A stretch of DNA of 18,118 nt from Ruminococcus sp. UBA4240. GTDB lineage: Bacteria > Bacillota > Clostridia > Oscillospirales > Ruminococcaceae. The position numbers were made by a program, and so were the translations under genes. The notes beneath the pieces were generated by a model. That model did no database searches and was not told where the DNA came from. It saw only the letters and a program-made list of their open reading frames with translations. The stretch's first letter is position 1. Each line of letters opens with the position of its first letter. Of the stretch, positions 13,604 to 18,118 are shown in pieces. The stretch spans positions 1 to 18,118 of the forward strand of contig DGXE01000049.1 in NCBI GenBank assembly GCA_002395525.1, read 5' to 3'.

Positions 13604-16600
13604 ATGAAAGGAAGATTCTGGAGAAAGGCACTGGCGGCGGCGCTGGCTCTGCTGATTGTGTCCGGCAGCACGCCAATACAACCTTTTTCACAAGTATTCG
13701 ATAGAACGGTGATTAAGGCAAGTGCTGCTACACAAACAGTCACCAAGACAGTTAAATTTGATATGGACGGCGGTCAGTCGGGTACAACTACTAAACTTGA
13801 TAACTACAATATATATTCAAGTTCCGCCGGTACGCTTAATTGGAGTTGCAATCAACCAAATATTAATTATATTCATTATTCGTACGATCCCGAAAATGGT
13901 GATCCAGGAAGAACAAGGCTTCGTGGAAATCTTTTACAATACGAAGGAACAGCAGAGTTTTGTGATATCGTAGGAAAGGTCACTAAAGTCGAGATTTCCA
14001 ATTTCAGAATCGGAAATAGCGGAGTGGAAATGTGTGTTGGCAAGGACAGAACTAATACTTCCACTTTGCTTCATTTAGAGGGAACGACTAATGACTTTGA
14101 TTATTCTTCAACAGATAGTGGTTATGGCTCAGTGGTATTTGAGGGAGAAGTAGATGTTGATAAGAATAATCCTCTTAAAATAATGCTGTATCCGAAAGAG
14201 ATTTCCAATGAAACAACTGCCGAGTTTGATTTTAGAGGTGGATCTATTACAATAACATATGAAGTAGAAGAGGAAGTTACTGGAGATCCCGGGCATACTT
14301 TTTCATTTAACGCAACTGGCAATACGTTGACTGCAACTTGCAATCAGACTGATGCAGATCATGCTTGCGGACTTACGAATGGTACTGCAACACTGACGCT
14401 TACTGCCAATGATATGGCTTTTGACGGAAGCTTATTAAGGCGTACTGCAACCTTGAATACACAGGATTTTTCAAAGGCAACTGGTATCACGGACATCGTC
14501 ACTACTTTTATTTATGAAGATAAAAACACTCATGAAACAAGCCCTACTGGTGTGATTTTTCCTGGCAACTATACCGTTACTGCAACGATTATCATCAATG
14601 GTGACACCGCACACCCCTACACACTGACCAAGGACTTTAGTGTCGTGGATGGTCACAAAATCAATAATGTCTACTCACAATTCAGTCTTAGTAAGTCTGC
14701 GGCTTTGAAGGGCGAAGAAGTAACAATTACTTACTCGCAGAAAATGGATGAGAGCTTTGAAGAACTGAAACTGATAGGTGCTACATCGGGCAATAGTATT
14801 CCTTATACCACCAACGCTGACGGTACTTACACCTTTACCATGCCTGATGAGGATGTGAACCTCAACGCTACGATCACATACCCTATTAACGAAAACGACA
14901 TAACACAAAATGGAGATACTTTCACCATCAAAACTGCCGACGGATGGGACTATTTCTGTCAACGTATGAAGGTTGATGGTGAATTAAACGGATTCAGCGG
15001 TAAAACTGTAGAATTGGGTGATGATATCACAGTCAATACGATGGCTGGCAACACCGACTACCCTTTCAAGGGAACATTCGACGGAAAAGGTCATACCTTG
15101 ACTTTCAATACTACAGCTCTTATGGCAAATACCGCACCTTTCCACCTCACGGATGGCGCCACGATCCGCAACCTCCACGCAACGGGACAAATAGAGGGTG
15201 GTGCGGAACACTACTTGAGCGGTCTTGTAGGTTCTGCCAGCGGCAATCTCACCATCGAGAACTGCCGCGTGAGCACCCAAATCAGCACAACCTACAACAG
15301 CAACTATGATGTCGGAATTGGTGGCATCGTGGGCTACATACATTACACGAACTACCTTGATGAATGCCACATCACAGGCACCGTTTTTGACGGACTCATC
15401 TACAACCCGAACAGTGCTGGCCGTACCTACGGCTGTGGTGGATTCGTGGGTGCAATGGAGCAGTACGCAAGTGTTGACCTCACCGACTGTCTCTTCATCG
15501 AAGGGCAGTACGATAACAACGGCAAATGTGAACTGGATTGGGGAACGAACAACGACAAGAACAGCACGTTCTTCCACCGCAGCAACAACACAGGCGAGGG
15601 TACGCTGACCAACTGCTTCTTCGTCGCCACGCACTTTCTGAAGCAAGGCTCGCCCGCCGTGGCATCTGCTACCAAGCCTGCAAATCTCGGTGCAGAAACA
15701 GATCATTGCTTCATGAAGTCTTACGGTCATGTTCTTTTCTTTGACGGAAAATACTATACCCCGAAATACGGCGACCTTATTGAGCAATACGGCTACAGCG
15801 GTGAGAAAACCTATACCATAGAATGTAACGACGGTACTTCTCTCGGAATCCCCGACTTTACATCGCAACTCTCGACCACCTACCTACGCTACAATCGCAA
15901 ATTTACTGTGGGCAAGGCAGAGATCGTAATGCTGCCATTCAACTTCACGAAGAATGACTTCAGGCGGGGTGACTTCGATAATAATTTGAATGGAAAGTTC
16001 TATTCTTTTGCAGGTACAGACGGTTCGGTTACGGTTATGGATGATGCCAACGAGGTGACCAGCATGATCGCCAACACACCTTACATCTACGTCCCCGGCG
16101 AGAACTCGGAATATTGGTACATCGCGAGGTACGGATCCGATATCACAATCTTCACCGAGGGCAACGACGGCGGCAATAAAACAGTCACTGATGAAGATGG
16201 TTTGTGGACATTAACAGGAACATACGAGCCCAAATCGTTCACAACGGATGATTCCAATATTATGGTGCTTAACGATGTCGGTGAACTGGTTGCGGTAACT
16301 GATGCTCTTAACGACCCTGCCGGTGAACAAGTTCTGGCAACAGATGCTACAAAGGTTAGATCGACATCAGGTTATTTCGTGCGTGACGGCATAAAGATAA
16401 CACAGGGGAAGCTTAGCCTGAACGGTGACATAGGCGTGACTGTTGGTATCACCATACCCACTGAGTACACAGGTGAAGGGTATTATATGTACATCACCTC
16501 TCCCAGACAGGCGGCGAAGAAATGTGATGACATAGCATCGGCATATGACAAAGTAAATGGGATGTATCTGTTCTCCTACAACGTAGCCGCCAAGGAAATG

Positions 16601-17251
16601 ACAGACGACATAGACTTCACTCTGAAAAATGCATCGGGTGAAACAGTGTATACCGAGTCTGTTTCCGTGCGTAAGATAGCCCTCAGCTATTTAGCAGACA
16701 GTGAAAACTACGGTAAAGAGATACCTGTTATAAAGGCGATGCTCAACTACGGCGCATATGCACAGGAGTATTTCGGCTATCGCACAGATGATCCTGCCAA
16801 TGCAGGATATAAGGATGATACAATAGACACCATCACTGCTGACACTCTTAAATCGTATGCGTACAATGCCGGTGAAGCATCCCATCTGCCTGAAGGTGTT
16901 GCCTTCAAGAGTGTCTACCTTTCAATGGAAACAGAAATGAGACTGAACATGGTAGTTGAGAATACCACAGGCAAGGAACTGACATTCAGCGTTCCCAATG
17001 GGTACAGCGTGAAGACATCGGGTTCGGGCGAAAGGGTAACAGTCAGTGTGACAGGCATAAAGGCAGAGAATATCGGTGACAAGATCAAGGTAACTGTCAG
17101 CTGTGACGAGACAAGCGGGTATCAGTGGTACAGCCCCTTGACCTATGCCTATAACCGTATCAGGGACAAAGACCGTGAGGCGGGGATATCAAAGGCGATG
17201 TTCCGTTACTACACCGAAGCAGAGAAGTATGCTGCCACCAAGTCAGAATAG
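13604..17251 (+). CDS. Giant secreted protein with GLUG-like region and shared C-terminal module
   Basis: This is a 1215-residue protein. Residues 1-42 are a signal peptide: basic MKGRFWRK, hydrophobic ALAAALALLIVSG, and a likely cut after KASA. Next come a beta-rich region (45-220); a segment opening with HTFSFNATGNTLTATC (about 230-350); an Ig-like or divergent repeat ending TFTMPDEDVNLNATI; and a GLUG-type stretch (about 480-640: GTFDGKGHTLTF, LSGLVGSASGNL, GIGGIVGYI, GCGGFVGAM). A segment with VMLPFNFTKNDF and GKFYSFAG (about 770-835) recalls secreted Bacteroidota proteins. Residues 928-1215 are the C-terminal module shared with the giant minus-strand protein. ATA codons are rare from 14880 to 16370 and frequent after 16380, which suggests a mosaic origin. 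The ATG at 13604 has an excellent ribosome site (AAAGGAGG). No sortase motif, dockerin or transmembrane anchor is seen. Its function is unknown; a surface or extracellular binding role is inferred. Confidence 0.92.
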   Translation: MKGRFWRKALAAALALLIVSGSTPIQPFSQVFDRTVIKASAATQTVTKTVKFDMDGGQSGTTTKLDNYNIYSSSAGTLNWSCNQPNINYIHYSYDPENGDPGRTRLRGNLLQYEGTAEFCDIVGKVTKVEISNFRIGNSGVEMCVGKDRTNTSTLLHLEGTTNDFDYSSTDSGYGSVVFEGEVDVDKNNPLKIMLYPKEISNETTAEFDFRGGSITITYEVEEEVTGDPGHTFSFNATGNTLTATCNQTDADHACGLTNGTATLTLTANDMAFDGSLLRRTATLNTQDFSKATGITDIVTTFIYEDKNTHETSPTGVIFPGNYTVTATIIINGDTAHPYTLTKDFSVVDGHKINNVYSQFSLSKSAALKGEEVTITYSQKMDESFEELKLIGATSGNSIPYTTNADGTYTFTMPDEDVNLNATITYPINENDITQNGDTFTIKTADGWDYFCQRMKVDGELNGFSGKTVELGDDITVNTMAGNTDYPFKGTFDGKGHTLTFNTTALMANTAPFHLTDGATIRNLHATGQIEGGAEHYLSGLVGSASGNLTIENCRVSTQISTTYNSNYDVGIGGIVGYIHYTNYLDECHITGTVFDGLIYNPNSAGRTYGCGGFVGAMEQYASVDLTDCLFIEGQYDNNGKCELDWGTNNDKNSTFFHRSNNTGEGTLTNCFFVATHFLKQGSPAVASATKPANLGAETDHCFMKSYGHVLFFDGKYYTPKYGDLIEQYGYSGEKTYTIECNDGTSLGIPDFTSQLSTTYLRYNRKFTVGKAEIVMLPFNFTKNDFRRGDFDNNLNGKFYSFAGTDGSVTVMDDANEVTSMIANTPYIYVPGENSEYWYIARYGSDITIFTEGNDGGNKTVTDEDGLWTLTGTYEPKSFTTDDSNIMVLNDVGELVAVTDALNDPAGEQVLATDATKVRSTSGYFVRDGIKITQGKLSLNGDIGVTVGITIPTEYTGEGYYMYITSPRQAAKKCDDIASAYDKVNGMYLFSYNVAAKEMTDDIDFTLKNASGETVYTESVSVRKIALSYLADSENYGKEIPVIKAMLNYGAYAQEYFGYRTDDPANAGYKDDTIDTITADTLKSYAYNAGEASHLPEGVAFKSVYLSMETEMRLNMVVENTTGKELTFSVPNGYSVKTSGSGERVTVSVTGIKAENIGDKIKVTVSCDETSGYQWYSPLTYAYNRIRDKDREAGISKAMFRYYTEAEKYAATKSE

Positions 17252-17260
17252 GAGGACATT

Positions 17261-17371
17261 ATGGAAAGGCTTGAATACACATCACCTGATATTGAGATCA
17301 TATGTTTTGAAACCACAGATGTGATTCCCACAAGCGGGGAAAACGATACGAGTCCGAAACCTCTTGATTAA
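17261..17371 (+). CDS. Small 36-residue peptide, TSG-tail type, unknown function
   Basis: The ATG at 17261 follows GGAGG at 17251-17255 with a five-base gap, and the ribosome site begins on the last base of the upstream stop codon, so it is translationally linked to the giant secreted-protein gene. The peptide opens MERLEYTSPDIEIICFETTD and continues VIPTSGENDTSPKPLD. It is acidic, has a single cysteine (15), no signal peptide and no membrane segment. From memory, short clostridial peptides with a (Y)xxPxIEIxxFExxDVIxTSG pattern are common and unnamed. The pattern divides into a conserved-looking leader part and a variable polar tail, as in some modified-peptide precursors, but no modification enzyme is present here. 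Coding is well supported by the ribosome site and pattern; function is not known. Confidence 0.75.
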   Translation: MERLEYTSPDIEIICFETTDVIPTSGENDTSPKPLD

Positions 17372-17510
17372 GGACAATTCATGAGCTGGGTTTGCGCAGC
17401 AGTGCAGAGCGGTATGCAGGCTGCAAGTGAGTATTCTCCCGCAGTCGGCAGCTGACACTCAGGATATAAAAGCAGCATAACAGCTGTGTGACGACGTACT
17501 GAATGATCCC

Positions 17511-17555
17511 CTCGGAGCATGACACACGAAATGCAAAGGTGTGTTAAACTCCGAG
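17511..17555. repeat. Long imperfect hairpin in the 3' region of the peptide gene
   Basis: CTCGGAG (17511-17517) pairs with CTCCGAG (17549-17555). After a two-by-two internal mismatch, TGACACAC pairs in the same register with GTGTGTTA, leaving a loop of about 11 bases. No T run follows. It lies in about 200 bases of otherwise featureless sequence between the peptide gene and its terminator. Confidence 0.7.
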
Positions 17556-17578
17556 GAGAGCTGTGATATTGCAAATGA

Positions 17579-17630
17579 AAATGGCAGCAGCAGCGCATAT
17601 GCAGGCGCAGCTGCTGCCATTTCTTATTCT
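17579..17630 (+). terminator. Strong intrinsic terminator
   Basis: AAATGGCAGCAGC (17579-17591) pairs with GCTGCTGCCATTT (17610-17622). A further GCGC/GCGC helix lies inside across one mismatch, and TCTTATTCTGTT follows. It closes the giant gene and peptide transcript. Its A-rich 5' edge could also serve the convergent minus-strand remnant. Confidence 0.85.
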
Positions 17631-17880
17631 GTTATAAGTTCCCTTACTTCAAATTTCTTTATCCTGTATGAAGCAAGATAGGAAACTGCGAATATTCCCG
17701 CACACACGACTGTCATTGGAATTATTACGTTGATAATATCCGAAATAGCCTCAAGATCCGTGATGCCGACTATATTCAGCATATACCCAAGAGATGTCTT
17801 GTTTACTGTTCTTTATCAAGAGGGAGCGAAAAAATGGTTCTGGACAAGATCCGGCTGAGTACCACACAGGTCTTATAGAG
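17624..17880 (-). pseudogene. Decayed C-terminal remnant of an FtsX-type ABC transporter permease
   Basis: From 17812 down to the TAA at 17624-17626 the minus strand reads 62 codons, including NKTSLGYMLNIVGITDLEAI, then VIIPMTVVCAGIFAVSYLA and the ending YRIKKFEVRELITE. A membrane helix followed by a basic stub and LITE is the usual end of FtsX/MacB-like permeases in clostridia. Just upstream (17880-17806) a second frame reads VLSRILSRTIFSLPLDKE, which fits the segment before it but is shifted by one base and hits a stop. No start codon, ribosome site or the remaining several hundred codons are present. I read it as the tail end of a deleted gene. Confidence 0.6.
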
Positions 17881-18024
17881 AACAGCATTTCTGCAAGCTT
17901 TCCACACATAAAGCCATCAACACCTGACAAACAGAAGCTGATGGCTTCATAAAGGGCGGGATACTGGGATCATTAATGTATCCTATTGTTTATATTATGT
18001 ATATATTATTTTAATGTTATACAG
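17881..18024. repeat. Non-coding gap with one inverted repeat
   Basis: AAGCCATCA (17911-17919) and TGATGGCTT (17939-17947) form a perfect 9-bp stem with a 19-base loop and no clear T run. The rest, after about 17970, is very AT-rich. I see no gene. Confidence 0.55.
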
Positions 18025-18053
18025 TTGTTTTACTTCTAATAATATGTTATAAT
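18025..18053 (+). promoter_or_regulatory. Promoter of tRNA-Trp
   Basis: TTGTTT (18025-18030), 17-base spacer, TATAAT (18048-18053). The predicted start is about ten bases before the tRNA 5' end, as is usual for a tRNA transcript, and the upstream flank is AT-rich. Confidence 0.75.
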
Positions 18054-18070
18054 TCAAAAGTTGAATGAAT

Positions 18071-18118
18071 AGGGGTATAGCTCAGTTGGTAGAGCAGCGG
18101 TCTCCAAAACCGCGTGCC
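18071..18118 (+). tRNA. tRNA-Trp (anticodon CCA), 5' part, cut by window end
   Basis: AGGGGTA at 18071-18077 is the acceptor arm, followed by the D arm (GCTCAGTTGGTAGAGC, 18080-18095). The anticodon arm is GCGGT-CTCCAAA-ACCGC (18097-18113) with anticodon CCA at 18104-18106. The variable loop and T arm continue outside the window. In many Firmicutes tRNA-Trp precedes secE-nusG; that is only a suggestion for the next genes. Confidence 0.95.

Noticed and set aside
14984..15868. A 294-codon open frame on the minus strand inside the plus-strand giant gene
   Set aside because: It has no ribosome site or promoter and shows no family character. The plus frame has a signal peptide, domain motifs and a good start, so the minus frame is antisense coincidence.

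Overview
The window looks like chromosomal DNA of a Ruminococcus-type gut or rumen clostridium (Oscillospiraceae, close in style to R. albus or R. flavefaciens). The evidence is heavy use of ATA for isoleucine in most genes, strong Gram-positive ribosome binding sites, Firmicutes-type housekeeping genes, and very large secreted proteins built from beta-helix and InlB-like modules. The genus is inferred from style and protein families, not from a marker gene.

Layout. Bases 1-1470 hold the 3' end of groEL and a purine nucleoside phosphorylase gene, each closed by a hairpin. Bases 1479-2473, minus strand, hold a truncated HD-GYP remnant and an intact UPF0178 (YaiI/YqxD) gene. Bases 2616-7189, minus strand, carry a secreted beta-helix/InlB-like protein of about 1524 residues, interrupted by a one-base frameshift near 6612. 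recG (7498-9534, minus) has its own consensus promoter. It is divergent from a five-gene operon (9756-13300, plus): a YtrA-type GntR repressor, an ABC ATPase, two ABC-2-type membrane proteins and a CPBP-family membrane protease. The operon has a consensus promoter overlapped by an inverted repeat, so it is probably autoregulated, and it resembles antibiotic or bacteriocin resistance modules.

Bases 13351-17371 form the most unusual unit. Two tandem promoters lead into a tract of six AAGC units, then a 19-bp terminator-like hairpin, then a 1215-residue secreted protein. Directly behind it is a 36-codon gene with a strong ribosome binding site whose peptide ends in a TSG-containing acidic tail. 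The two giant secreted proteins (2616-7189 and 13604-17251) differ along most of their length but share a C-terminal module of about 290 residues with signatures LSLxGDIGV, NVAAKEMT, AMLNYGAYAQEYF and YSPxTYxYN. I do not recognise this module as a named domain. It is the best candidate here for something undescribed, possibly a surface-retention or sorting module with the small peptide as a partner.

The last 700 bases contain a strong terminator, a decayed 3' remnant of an FtsX-type ABC permease gene on the minus strand, a promoter, and the first 48 bases of tRNA-Trp(CCA), which runs off the window.
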